Of a stretch of 64,000 nucleotides of DNA, positions 27,274 through 35,204 are shown piece after piece. Under the pieces are notes generated by a model. The model saw only the letters and a program-made list of their open reading frames with translations. It did not search any database and was not told the origin of the DNA. Made by a program: the position numbers and the translations under genes. The stretch comes from Croceibacterium salegens. GTDB lineage: Bacteria > Pseudomonadota > Alphaproteobacteria > Sphingomonadales > Sphingomonadaceae. Numbering within the stretch: the stretch's first letter is position 1; every line of letters begins with the position of its first letter. The stretch covers positions 302,165 to 366,164 of the forward strand of contig NZ_WTYM01000033.1 of the NCBI RefSeq assembly GCF_009827435.1. Reading direction: 5' to 3'.

Positions 27274-27340
27274 CTCTCCTTGCAGAGAGCACGCGCGGCG
27301 TTGGGACCGCGTGGCCCGCGGCGGCCCCTAAAGCGCGCGC
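27274..27340 (-). ncRNA. serC leader RNA motif
   Basis: The 5' leader of serC-serA folds well on the minus strand. GCGCGC (27333-27340) pairs with GCGCGTGC (27289-27296); inside it GGGGCCGC (27321-27328) pairs with GCGGTCCC (27303-27310); and a last hairpin CTCTC-TGCAAG-GAGAG (27274-27289) takes up the AGGAG ribosome-binding site. This agrees with the published description of the alphaproteobacterial serC motif, whose last stem overlaps the serC ribosome-binding site. The ligand or signal is not known. Confidence 0.75.
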
Positions 27341-27565
27341 ATGGCAAGTCAAGCGAAGATGAAGTTGCAATGGAAACCGATGCTGGCCGGTCCAACGATC
27401 AATGACGCCCAACATGACCTCAAGGTCAAAGCAACATAATATCCGTTTTTCAACGGTTTACCGCGCACAAAAATTCCGCTTTCCAAGAGTGGCGTTGGAA
27501 GCCTATTCTCGGAGCAGGGTCGCCCAAGCGTTTGCCTTTTGAGGCAACTTGATTGGGGGGGAATA

Positions 27566-27928
27566 ATGATAAAAGCAATCGCGGGCCTCGCCCGCCTCGT
27601 CGCTACCTTGCTTGCGATCGTCGCGGGATTCGTGGCGATTCCATCACTCAACGTTCCGCTGGTGCTCGTCGTGCTCGGCCTCGTTGCCGGGCTCGGCTAC
27701 GACAAGGAAGAAAGCCTGCGGCTGTTCCTGGTCGTCTTCGTCCTGCCGATAGTCGGCGCGGCGTTGGGCAACATCCCGGGCATCGGGGACCAGCTCAATG
27801 CCGTGGCGCTGAACGTGGCGACGGCAGCGGCAGGTGTCGCGGCGACGGTCATCGCCATGCGCCTGTTCGACAATTCGAAGGCCGACGTGTCGGGTCTCAG
27901 TTCGCTCGGCGGATCGAAGGCCGCCTGA
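27566..27928 (+). CDS. Hypothetical membrane protein
   Basis: A 120-residue protein made mostly of hydrophobic segments: LARLVATLLAIVAGFVAI, VPLVLVVLGLVAGLGY, FLVVFVLPIVGAALG and VATAAAGVAATVIAM. A G-run (GGGGGGG) serves as ribosome-binding site five bases before ATG 27566. A terminator-like hairpin follows the stop. No family was recognised. It appears to be transcribed alone. Confidence 0.72.
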   Translation: MIKAIAGLARLVATLLAIVAGFVAIPSLNVPLVLVVLGLVAGLGYDKEESLRLFLVVFVLPIVGAALGNIPGIGDQLNAVALNVATAAAGVAATVIAMRLFDNSKADVSGLSSLGGSKAA

Positions 27929-27935
27929 CAGGTTC

Positions 27936-27963
27936 TCCCCCTGCGCCGAACGGTGCGGGGGGA
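27936..27963 (+). terminator. Terminator-like hairpin
   Basis: TCCCCCTGCGCC (27936-27947) pairs with GGTGCGGGGGGA (27952-27963) around a GAAC loop, with one wobble and one mismatch. The stem is 8 bases after the stop of the membrane protein gene. A short T-rich stretch (CCGTTTGTT) follows. Confidence 0.6.
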
Positions 27964-28011
27964 CACCGTTTGTTAGGAAAAAATTAACCTTCTTTGGTAA
28001 TTATTCGGGCC

Positions 28012-28695
28012 ATGTCGAAATGGCCCGTCCTGCTCCTTGCAGCCGGCTCGCTTGCCGGCTGCTCGGTAGTGCCAAGCGGCGGTGAGCGCGGAACGGAACC
28101 CTCGCCCCGTCAGGTCACCAGCACGCAACCCCGCATTTCCAACGCGCCTGGCGTGGGCCAGTGCCTGTCCGAACTCGGCGGGGCACGGGCCGGTTTCGTG
28201 CCCCTGCCCGACGAGTACTTCGGCGACGGTTGCAGCAATATAGGAACGGTACAGCTTTCGAGCCTGCAATCGGACCAGGCGCAGATCGCGCTGTCGAACA
28301 TCGGCCCGGTGACCTGCACCGTGGCGGAGACGCTTGCCGGCTGGGCCCGCTACGGCGTCGACCGCGCCGCGCGCCAGCTGCTCGGCAGCCCGATACGCTC
28401 GATCGAAACCTTCGGCAGCTATTCGTGCCGCAACGTCGCCGGCAGCGGCAGGCTCTCGGCCCATGCCACCGCCGACGCCATCGACGTCGCCGCTTTTGTC
28501 CTCGAGGACGGACGCCGCATCAGTGTCGAGCAGGGCTGGAACGGCGGCACCGACGCGGAGCGGCGCTTCCTGCGCCTCGTCCACGAAAGCGCCTGCAAAC
28601 GCTTCGGCACCGTGCTGGGGCCGAACTACAACGCCGCGCACTACAATCACTTCCATGTCGAAAAGGTCATCGACGGCAGCGCGTTCTGCCGCTGA
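28012..28695 (+). CDS. Extensin-like family lipoprotein
   Basis: A 227-residue lipoprotein (signal WPVLLLAAGSLAGCSVV). The mature part is the 'extensin-like C-terminal' domain: GQCLSELGGARAGFVPLPD, SYSCRNVAGSGRLSAHATAD and NAAHYNHFHVE, with conserved His/Asp of the kind seen in zinc D-Ala-D-Ala peptidase-like (M15-like) folds. A periplasmic peptidoglycan role is inferred; it has not been proven for the family. Start ATG 28012. Confidence 0.86.
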   Translation: MSKWPVLLLAAGSLAGCSVVPSGGERGTEPSPRQVTSTQPRISNAPGVGQCLSELGGARAGFVPLPDEYFGDGCSNIGTVQLSSLQSDQAQIALSNIGPVTCTVAETLAGWARYGVDRAARQLLGSPIRSIETFGSYSCRNVAGSGRLSAHATADAIDVAAFVLEDGRRISVEQGWNGGTDAERRFLRLVHESACKRFGTVLGPNYNAAHYNHFHVEKVIDGSAFCR

Positions 28696-28702
28696 GGCGA
28701 GG

Positions 28703-29419
28703 TCAGGCCTGTTTCGCCAGCCGCCGGAGGGCCGCCATCCGTTCGTGCCGGTCGCGTTCCCCCGCGAAGTCCCGCCGGGCCTCCTCGATCGTCAGGTCGG
28801 GCAAGGTGATCGAATGTTCGAGCCGCGCCTCGATCCACATCCGCACCGCTTCCGCGGCATGGCCGGCGCCGAGTTTGGTCATCATGTTGGCGCGGTGGAT
28901 CTCGACCGTGCGCGGGCTGATGGCGAGTTCGCGGGCGATGAGCTTGTTCGAACTGCCTTCCGACAGCCATTCGAGCACCTCGCGCTCGCGCCGGCTCAGC
29001 GACGCCACCTTGCCCCGCGCATGGATGAGCCGCCGCCGCGCCGCGCTATGCGACCGCGCCTCGCGCATGACCGTCGAGAGCGAGCGGGACAGCTGGTTGG
29101 CCTCCAGCGGCAGCTGCAGGTAGTCGAGCGCCCCTTGCTTGATCGCCTGCACGACCCTTTCGAGCAGCGGTTCGGGCGCGCAGACGATGACCGGCAGCCA
29201 GATGCCGTATTCGCCGAGCCGGTCGAGCAGGTCGGAAAGCGACTGGTCGAGTGTCCGCTGCCGGACGACCAGCACGCCGGACTTGGGCGGGTGCGCGAGC
29301 AATTCGTCGAGGTCGTCGTAGACCTCGGCGTGATGACCCAGCGCAAAGGCGGTGCGGGCCTGCTCGGCCCGCGACCGCATGTTGCCATCGACGATGTGGA
29401 GTGTGATGCGTTTTTCCAT
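28703..29419 (-). CDS. FixJ/LuxR-type response regulator with degenerate receiver
   Basis: A 238-residue regulator: an N-terminal receiver-like domain (about 1-125, opening ITLHIVDGNMRSR) and a LuxR helix-turn-helix (LSRREREVLEWLSEG, NKLIARELAISPRTVEIHRA). The usual phosphoacceptor Asp after the third strand is replaced in GVLVVRQRTLDQS, so it probably is not activated by normal phosphorylation. The lysine-like switch region DYLQLPLEANQL is retained partly. It lies directly after the Anbu operon and might control it. Confidence 0.86.
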   Translation of the reverse strand: MEKRITLHIVDGNMRSRAEQARTAFALGHHAEVYDDLDELLAHPPKSGVLVVRQRTLDQSLSDLLDRLGEYGIWLPVIVCAPEPLLERVVQAIKQGALDYLQLPLEANQLSRSLSTVMREARSHSAARRRLIHARGKVASLSRREREVLEWLSEGSSNKLIARELAISPRTVEIHRANMMTKLGAGHAAEAVRMWIEARLEHSITLPDLTIEEARRDFAGERDRHERMAALRRLAKQA

Positions 29420-29462
29420 GGCTTCCAGCATGGTCAGCCGGGCACCGGATGTAACGCGGGCA

Positions 29463-29546
29463 TGCCTCCGGATTGAACTAGGAAGGAGGCACCGACGCGT
29501 GCTGTATGAGCATGAAAAGTCCGCAAAATTACCTCCGAATTGGAGG
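29463..29546. promoter_or_regulatory. Two inverted-repeat sites upstream of the LuxR regulator
   Basis: TGCCTCC (29463-29469) pairs with GGAGGCA (29485-29491), and CCTCC-GAATT-GGAGG (29532-29546) is a compact palindrome. Both sites share CCTCC/GGAGG arms and lie in the 199-base gap between the anbu stop and the regulator start. They may be binding sites for the regulator or a terminator/operator pair. No direct proof. Confidence 0.4.
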
Positions 29547-29618
29547 CAACATCGGTAGAAGTCCTAGCCGCCGATTACCCTACCGGTATCGCACCTAGGT
29601 GTTTACGCCTAAGTTGGG

Positions 29619-30371
29619 TCAGCCGTTCCCGGGCTGCCCGAAACTGAAGTTGGGCAGCGAATGGAACGCGGTCCGCAGCGCATCGCTCCAGCCGCTCGAA
29701 ACCGAGAGGAAATATTCGTCGGTCGCCTCGATACGTTGTTCGTGCGCCGGTTCGTACTTGTCGCGCTCGATCACCATCATGTCGAGCGGCAGCCCGACCG
29801 AGAGGTTCGCCTTGAGCGTGGAATCGAAGCTGACCATCAGCAGCTTGACCGCATCCTCGAAGCTCATGTTGCGATCGTAGCCGCGGATCAGGATCGGGCG
29901 GCCGTACTTGGTCTCGCCGATCTGGAAGAACGGAGTGTCGAAACTCGCCTCGATGAAGTTGCCTTCGGGGTAGATCATGAACAGCCGCGGCTCCATGCCC
30001 TTGATCTGCCCAGCGACGATCATCGAGGCGGTGAAGCGGCCCTTGCCTTGCTCGCCGTTCTCGGACTGGGTGTCCTGCACCGTCTCGCGCAGCAGCTTGC
30101 CGGTCTCGACCGCGACCTGGAACATCGTCGGCAGTTCGAGCAGCGAGTTCGAACGCTCCTCCGGCGTCTTGCTCCGCTCCTCTAGCCGGCTGATGACCGA
30201 TTGCGTGGTGGCCAGGTTGCCCGCGGTCATCACCGAGATGATGCGTTCCCCCGGCACCGCCCAGTGAAACATCTTGCGGAACACGGAAATGTTGTCGACG
30301 CCCGAATTGGTGCGGGTGTCGCTCATCAGCACAATCCCGCGATCGAGCACCATTCCCACGCAATACGTCAC
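29619..30371 (-). CDS. Anbu peptidase (proteasome-type beta subunit)
   Basis: A 250-residue Ntn-hydrolase of the Anbu family, the bacterial ancestral proteasome beta type. With the GTG at 30371 as start, removing Met exposes Thr1 (TYCVGMVLD), with Asp17 in MSDTR and a Lys at position 32 (FRKMF), the catalytic trio of proteasomes. GAGG lies nine bases upstream; the earlier GTG at 30386 overlaps that site. It closes the operon of ATP-grasp, alpha-E and transglutaminase genes. Anbu rings have been crystallised, but natural substrates are unclear. Confidence 0.93.
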   Translation of the reverse strand: MTYCVGMVLDRGIVLMSDTRTNSGVDNISVFRKMFHWAVPGERIISVMTAGNLATTQSVISRLEERSKTPEERSNSLLELPTMFQVAVETGKLLRETVQDTQSENGEQGKGRFTASMIVAGQIKGMEPRLFMIYPEGNFIEASFDTPFFQIGETKYGRPILIRGYDRNMSFEDAVKLLMVSFDSTLKANLSVGLPLDMMVIERDKYEPAHEQRIEATDEYFLSVSSGWSDALRTAFHSLPNFSFGQPGNG

Positions 30372-30402
30372 GAATCGAAGCCTCACCCAACGCCAATGGC
30401 GA

Positions 30403-31218
30403 TTACTGTTCCTGTACCTGCTGCTCTACGGCAAGGTCCACGTGGAGGTTTTCCGTCGCGGCGCCGTAACTGATGCCGGTGATCGGCGCCGCGTCGCGGT
30501 AGTCGCGGCCGGTGGCGACGCGGACGTAGCGCGGATCGGGGCTGATGCCGTTCGATATGTCGAACCCGACCCAGCCGAGGTTCTGCACATAGGCCTCGGC
30601 CCAGGCGTGGGTCGCCTCCTGCTCGACGCGGTCGTCCATCATCAGGTAGCCGCTTACGTAGCGGGCCGGAATTTCCAGCGCCCGCGCCGCGGCGATGAAG
30701 ATGTGCGCATGGTCCTGGCACACGCCGTACCCGTGCGCGATCGCCTCTTCCGCGGTGGTGGCAATATTGGTCGTGCCGGTCTTGTACTCCACCGCATCGC
30801 GGATCCGGGTCGAAAGGTTGTGCAACGTCTCGACCATGCCTTCCTCGCTGCGCTCGACTTCGGCGATGAGCTCGCGCACGCCGTTGCCCGCGCTGGTCAG
30901 CGGGGTCTCGGCAAGGAACGCCCATAGTGGCAAGTGCCCGGCGTGCAGTCCGATGACGCCGGCGTTGTCCTCGGTTTCTACGGTCCCGCGGCAGGTGACG
31001 ACGACCTCGGACGCACCCTCGTCGGCGGCGACCAGCGTCACGTGGTTGAAATTCTGGTCGTCGTAGCTGAGCTGCTCGTGGGCGCCTTCGTACTCCATCG
31101 TCCAGTTGATGATCCGTTGCCCCTGCGTCTCCTTCGGCGTCAGCCGCAGCCGCTGCAGGCCGTGCACGATCGGTGCGGCGTAGCGGTATCGGGTGGTATG
31201 GCGGATGGCGAGGCGCAT
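30403..31218 (-). CDS. Transglutaminase-like cysteine protein of the Anbu operon
   Basis: A 271-residue protein with a beta-rich N-terminal domain (RHTTRYRYAAPIVHGLQRL) and a transglutaminase-like core holding the Cys-His-Asp triad: GYGVCQDHAHIF, ATHAWAEAY and GFDISNG. It probably hydrolyses or transfers amide bonds (peptidase rather than cross-linker). The gene is 10 bases after the alpha-E gene and 31 bases before anbu, a fixed set in many proteobacteria. Confidence 0.93.
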   Translation of the reverse strand: MRLAIRHTTRYRYAAPIVHGLQRLRLTPKETQGQRIINWTMEYEGAHEQLSYDDQNFNHVTLVAADEGASEVVVTCRGTVETEDNAGVIGLHAGHLPLWAFLAETPLTSAGNGVRELIAEVERSEEGMVETLHNLSTRIRDAVEYKTGTTNIATTAEEAIAHGYGVCQDHAHIFIAAARALEIPARYVSGYLMMDDRVEQEATHAWAEAYVQNLGWVGFDISNGISPDPRYVRVATGRDYRDAAPITGISYGAATENLHVDLAVEQQVQEQ

Positions 31219-31228
31219 GGCTGTGGGC

Positions 31229-32173
31229 TCAGTCTATGAAGCGGTATTCTTTGCTGATGGTGTCGGCGATCTGGCGGTTCTTGGCGATGAAGCCGATCAG
31301 GAACTGGTGCAGCCCGCGGTCGAATATCTGGTCGATCGATCGCTGGCTGAGATCCTGGTCCGCTTCGCGGATCAGGGCGTTCGCCTGTCCCTCGTGGCCA
31401 TGCAGCAGGGCCAGCGCGGCGAGGTTTTCGCGCATCTGGTCGAAGCAGAAGGCCAGGCTGCGCGGGAAGCGCTCGTCGAGGATGACGAACTTGGTGATCG
31501 AACGCGCATCCATCCGCCCGGCATTGAGCCAGCGATAGGCGCGCTCCCCTGACAGGGATCGAAGCACGTGCTCCCACTGCCCCGTATCCAGCGCCGTACC
31601 TACGTAGGAAATCGACGGCAGCAGGACGTAGTATTTCATGTCGAGGATGCGCGCCGTGTTGTCGCCGCGTTCGATGAACGTGCCGAGGCGTGCGAAGCTG
31701 TAGACCTCGTCGCGGATCATCGAGCCGTGGGTCGCGCCGCGCGCCAGCGCGGATTCGCGCCGGATAGCGGCCAGCGCGGTGCCCAGATTGCTCTCGCGAA
31801 CCTGCCGCGCGAGCAGGTCGCGCAGGCCCATCCAGCCTTCGTTGACCGCTTCCCACACCTCACCGGTGATTGCCGAGCGGCACAGCCTGGCGTTGGTCCG
31901 CGCCGTCTCGAACATCGCCATCACGCTCTCGGGATTGGCCTTGCCGCGCAGGACGAAGTCGCAGACGTGCGCGCCGCTGTAGTCCGGATAGACCGCTTCG
32001 TAGGCCTTGCGGAAGCCGAGCGTGGAGATGACCGACTTCCATTCCTCGCTCGCCGCGTCGCCGCCGCGGGTCATGGCGATGCGGTGGCCCGCTTCGAGCA
32101 GGCGCGCGGTGTTTTCCGCCCGCTCAAGGTAGCGGAACATCCAGAAGATGTTGTTGGCAGTCCGGCCTAGCAT
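31229..32173 (-). CDS. Alpha-E domain protein of the Anbu operon
   Basis: A 314-residue all-helical protein with the alpha-E family start LGRTANNIFWMFRYLERAEN and the region FIERGDNTARILDMKYYVL. The family has no proven activity; it always travels with the ATP-grasp protein and is thought to act with it, perhaps in forming peptide-like products. It starts 16 bases after the ATP-grasp stop. Confidence 0.93.
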   Translation of the reverse strand: MLGRTANNIFWMFRYLERAENTARLLEAGHRIAMTRGGDAASEEWKSVISTLGFRKAYEAVYPDYSGAHVCDFVLRGKANPESVMAMFETARTNARLCRSAITGEVWEAVNEGWMGLRDLLARQVRESNLGTALAAIRRESALARGATHGSMIRDEVYSFARLGTFIERGDNTARILDMKYYVLLPSISYVGTALDTGQWEHVLRSLSGERAYRWLNAGRMDARSITKFVILDERFPRSLAFCFDQMRENLAALALLHGHEGQANALIREADQDLSQRSIDQIFDRGLHQFLIGFIAKNRQIADTISKEYRFID

Positions 32174-32189
32174 ATGCGCCCGCCCGCCA

Positions 32190-33620
32190 TCAGTCCGCCA
32201 GCACCCAGCTGTCCTTGGTCCCGCCCCCCTGGCTCGAATTGACCACCAGCGAACCCTTCTTAAGCGCGACGCGGGTTAGCCCGCCCGGGGTGATGTCTAT
32301 GCCCTCGGGCGAGACCAGCACGAACGGACGCAGGTCGACGTGGCGCGGGGCGAGGCCGGCCTTGGTGAAGATCGGGCAGGTCGAGAGCGAAAGCGTTGGC
32401 TGGGCGATGTAGTTGTGCGGCTTGGCCTTGAGCTTCTGGCGGAAGGCGGCGATTTCCTTCTTGCTCGCAGTCGGCCCGATCAGCATGCCGTAGCCGCCCG
32501 ACCCGTGGACTTCCTTGACCACCAGCTCGGGCAGGTTGTCGAGCACATGCTTGAGGCTGTCGGGGTCGGCACATCGCCAGGTCTCGACGTTTGGCAGGAT
32601 CGGCGCTTCGCCGGTGTAGAACTGCACGATCTCGGGCATGAAGGCGTAGATTGCCTTGTCATCCGAAATGCCGGTGCCGGGCGCGTTGGCGATGGTGATG
32701 CCGCCGGCGCGATAGACGTCGAAGATGCCCGGGATGCCGAGCACGCTGTCGGGATTGAAGGTCAGCGGATCGAGGAAGTCGTCATCGACCCGGCGATAAA
32801 GCACGTCGATCGGCTGGAACCCGCTGGTCGTGCGCATCTGCACCCGTCCGTCGATGACCCTGAGATCGGTTCCTTCGACAAGTTCGGCGCCCATCTGGTC
32901 GGCTAGGAAGGCGTGCTCGAAGTAGGCCGAATTGTAGATGCCCGGGGTAAGCACGGCCACGGTCGGGTTCTCGCCCGCGCATTCCGGGGCGCAGGCCGCG
33001 AGGCTCTTGGCCAGCCGGCGCGGATAGTTCGATACCGGCCGCACCTGGATTTTCGAGAACAGTTCCGGGAACATCGCCATCATCGTCTCGCGGTTCTCCA
33101 GCATGTAGGAGACGCCGCTCGGCGTGCGGGCATTGTCCTCGAGCACGAGGAACTCGTCCGGCCCGGTGCGCACGAGGTCGATGCCGACAATGTGGGTGTA
33201 GACTCCGCCCGGCGGGGTGAAGCCGACCATCTGCGACAGCCAGGCTTCGTTGTTGCGGAACAGGCGCTCGGGCAGGCGGCCCGACCGGATAATTTCCTGC
33301 CGGTGATAGAGGTCGTGCATGAAGGCATTGAGCGCCCGCACACGCTGCTCGATTCCGCGGCTCAGGCGGCGCCATTCGCCGCCAGTGATGATCCGCGGCA
33401 CCATGTCGAACGGGATCAGTCGTTCTTCGGCGTCGTTCTCGCCATAGACGTTGAAGGTGATGCCTGTGCGGCGGAAGAAGCTCTCGGCCTCGAACCCCTT
33501 GCGGCGCATCCAGCCCTTTTCCTGGGCCTGCAGCCAATCACAGTATTCTGCGTATGCCGGGCGGACGCTGCCGTCCTCAGCACGCATTTCGTCGAATTTG
33601 GCCCCGTCGGATCCGCTCAT
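32190..33620 (-). CDS. Circularly permuted type-2 ATP-grasp protein of the Anbu operon
   Basis: A 476-residue member of the circularly permuted ATP-grasp group, expected to form amide bonds by an acyl-phosphate. Recognisable stretches are GGVYTHIVGIDLVR, LEDNARTPSGVSYML, VDVLYRR-like PIDVLYRRVDDDF and KEVHGSGGYGMLIGP. The ATG at 33620 follows AAGGGAATC. It leads the operon, and so is likely to make the substrate that later members modify or cleave. The amino-acid substrates are unknown. Confidence 0.93.
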   Translation of the reverse strand: MSGSDGAKFDEMRAEDGSVRPAYAEYCDWLQAQEKGWMRRKGFEAESFFRRTGITFNVYGENDAEERLIPFDMVPRIITGGEWRRLSRGIEQRVRALNAFMHDLYHRQEIIRSGRLPERLFRNNEAWLSQMVGFTPPGGVYTHIVGIDLVRTGPDEFLVLEDNARTPSGVSYMLENRETMMAMFPELFSKIQVRPVSNYPRRLAKSLAACAPECAGENPTVAVLTPGIYNSAYFEHAFLADQMGAELVEGTDLRVIDGRVQMRTTSGFQPIDVLYRRVDDDFLDPLTFNPDSVLGIPGIFDVYRAGGITIANAPGTGISDDKAIYAFMPEIVQFYTGEAPILPNVETWRCADPDSLKHVLDNLPELVVKEVHGSGGYGMLIGPTASKKEIAAFRQKLKAKPHNYIAQPTLSLSTCPIFTKAGLAPRHVDLRPFVLVSPEGIDITPGGLTRVALKKGSLVVNSSQGGGTKDSWVLAD

Positions 33621-33687
33621 GATTCCCTTGCTGCAATGCAGCATGGCACTCTCTAGCCCCGCCGCCAAGACCTAACACACTACGGCC

Positions 33688-34488
33688 TCAGGCGTCGTCG
33701 AGTTCCCTCAGCACGGTGCGGATGCATTCGGGGGCGTTAGGAAAGCCTACGTGATTGCAGCGAATTGCGATTGCGCGGTCGCGTTCGCCGGGCTTTCCGC
33801 ACGACGCGCGCGGGCTGACAATGCCGTCGCGTGGGCTCCACAGGGCGACCGTTTCGACCGGCGGCTTCACCGAAAGCTGGGCCTCGACCGGGGGCCGGTC
33901 GACGGCATGGCCGGTGATCAGGTGATAGATGCGCCAGGCGTTGTTGTCGTAGGGCGTGCCCGAGAACGGCGAGCCCATGGTGATGACCTTGGCGACCGCA
34001 TCGGGATGCCGCTTGGCCAGTTCGCGGGCGATCACTCCGCCGAGGCTCCAGCCGACCAGCACCACCGGCTGGCCGTAGCGGTCGCGCACGCTAAGCACGC
34101 GCTCAGCCAGCGCCTCGAACATGTCGGGCGATACGCCCAGGTTGAAGCCCAGGCCCCAGCGCTTGACCTTGTGTCCGGCGCGTTCGAGCTGGCGCGCCAT
34201 GTAGCGCATTCGGACCGGGTGCGTGCCGAAGCCCGGCAGCAGGATCACCACCCGCCTGTGCCGGGCAGGCGAGACTTCGAGCGGCGGCTGGAACGCCCGC
34301 CGCACCGGTTCGGCCAGTTCGGCGATCTCGCCGAACAGCCGCTTGAGCGCCGGGCTGCGGGCGTCTTCCGGGGCCTCGCGTCCAAGCAGTTCGACGCGGC
34401 GCTCTATCATGTCGCGCAGCGTCGGCCCGGACAGTTCCCCGGCGCGGCGCGCGCGGTCTTCGTTATAGTCGTCGAGTCTCATCGGCAT
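33688..34488 (-). CDS. Alpha/beta hydrolase
   Basis: A 266-residue cytoplasmic hydrolase with the nucleophile in GWSLGGVIARELAKRHPD, an oxyanion stretch VVILLPGFGTHP and the C-terminal His in IRCNHVGFPN. An N-terminal helical extension (1-70) is rich in Arg and Glu. This resembles esterases or triacylglycerol lipase-like proteins with unknown substrate. It lies 67 bases upstream of, and in line with, the ATP-grasp gene. Start: ATG 34488; a second ATG is at 34482. Confidence 0.83.
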   Translation of the reverse strand: MPMRLDDYNEDRARRAGELSGPTLRDMIERRVELLGREAPEDARSPALKRLFGEIAELAEPVRRAFQPPLEVSPARHRRVVILLPGFGTHPVRMRYMARQLERAGHKVKRWGLGFNLGVSPDMFEALAERVLSVRDRYGQPVVLVGWSLGGVIARELAKRHPDAVAKVITMGSPFSGTPYDNNAWRIYHLITGHAVDRPPVEAQLSVKPPVETVALWSPRDGIVSPRASCGKPGERDRAIAIRCNHVGFPNAPECIRTVLRELDDA

Positions 34489-34506
34489 GCGCTCAGCGGG
34501 CCGCCC

Positions 34507-34602
34507 TCATGCCTTGCAGTCGCCGATCCACCTGGTGTCGACGCCGGAACTGGCCCCGAGCGTGGCGAGGAGAAAGATACCCGGACTGGCTGTTCTGCGC
34601 AT
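34507..34602 (-). CDS. Small 31-residue protein with strong ribosome-binding site
   Basis: The frame encodes MRRTASPGIFLLATLGASSG then VDTRWIGDCKA. AAGGAG lies seven bases before the ATG, an excellent ribosome-binding site. The basic start and hydrophobic middle look like a short signal sequence. It is only 18 bases before the alpha/beta hydrolase gene. No family was recognised; it could be a leader or small exported peptide. Confidence 0.5.
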   Translation of the reverse strand: MRRTASPGIFLLATLGASSGVDTRWIGDCKA

Positions 34603-34673
34603 GGTGGGACTCCTTGCAGGGACGACCAAAGCCGCCGTTTATCACCGCCGCGCCCGGCCTGCCAGATTGTCGC

Positions 34674-35204
34674 TCAAGGGGTTGCGGCATCCTGCGGGCA
34701 GTCGCCGGTGCGCTCATTGGCGATGGCGATGGTCAGCCGCGCCTGCCCGCCAGGAATCCCGTCGCTGAGCTGGTCGATGTCGAGCCTGATCTGCGAACTG
34801 ACCGGATCGGCGGTCCCGGTCATTTTCACCGTGGAGGTGCCGCCCGCCTTCATCGCGCAGTGCATTTGCGCATCGAGCGCCCGGCGCCGCGTGGTGAAGC
34901 GTTCGATCGTGCAATCGCCGTCCTGCATCGACTTGAGCATGTCGCGAAAGCCGCCCTCGGCCGGGGTGAGGCAGAACTCGCGCACCTGCGGATCGAGCCC
35001 GGCGAGCCGGTCGCGCACGATGCGCGCATCCTCGCCGTCGGCGTTGGGCAGGTCGTAGCCTTCGAATGTCGTGGTGCTGCGGTAAAGCCCCGGCAGCGGC
35101 GTGGCGAGCTTTTCGGCCTGGGCGAGGATCGCCTCGTCGTCGGGCTTCTTCCCTTCGCATCCGGCGAGGGCCGTCAGGGCAAGTACCGCGATCAGGCGCT
35201 GCAT
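34674..35204 (-). CDS. DUF3617-type lipoprotein (second of a pair)
   Basis: A 176-residue lipoprotein (MQRLIAVLALTALAGCEGKK). The mature part has the DUF3617 pattern: PGLYRSTTTFEGYDLPN, REFCLTPAEGGF and GDCTIERF, with two cysteines likely to form a disulfide. Function unknown; a periplasmic folding or stress role has been suggested for none in particular. It overlaps the first copy by 13 bases and shares its layout, so the pair arose by tandem duplication. Confidence 0.82.
   Translation of the reverse strand: MQRLIAVLALTALAGCEGKKPDDEAILAQAEKLATPLPGLYRSTTTFEGYDLPNADGEDARIVRDRLAGLDPQVREFCLTPAEGGFRDMLKSMQDGDCTIERFTTRRRALDAQMHCAMKAGGTSTVKMTGTADPVSSQIRLDIDQLSDGIPGGQARLTIAIANERTGDCPQDAATP

Noticed and set aside
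24542..27331. Very long open frame opposite serA and serC (over 900 codons)
   Set aside because: It is antisense to two well-recognised enzymes, has Arg/Ala/Asp/Val-rich shadow composition and no family motif; long antisense frames are expected in GC-rich DNA.
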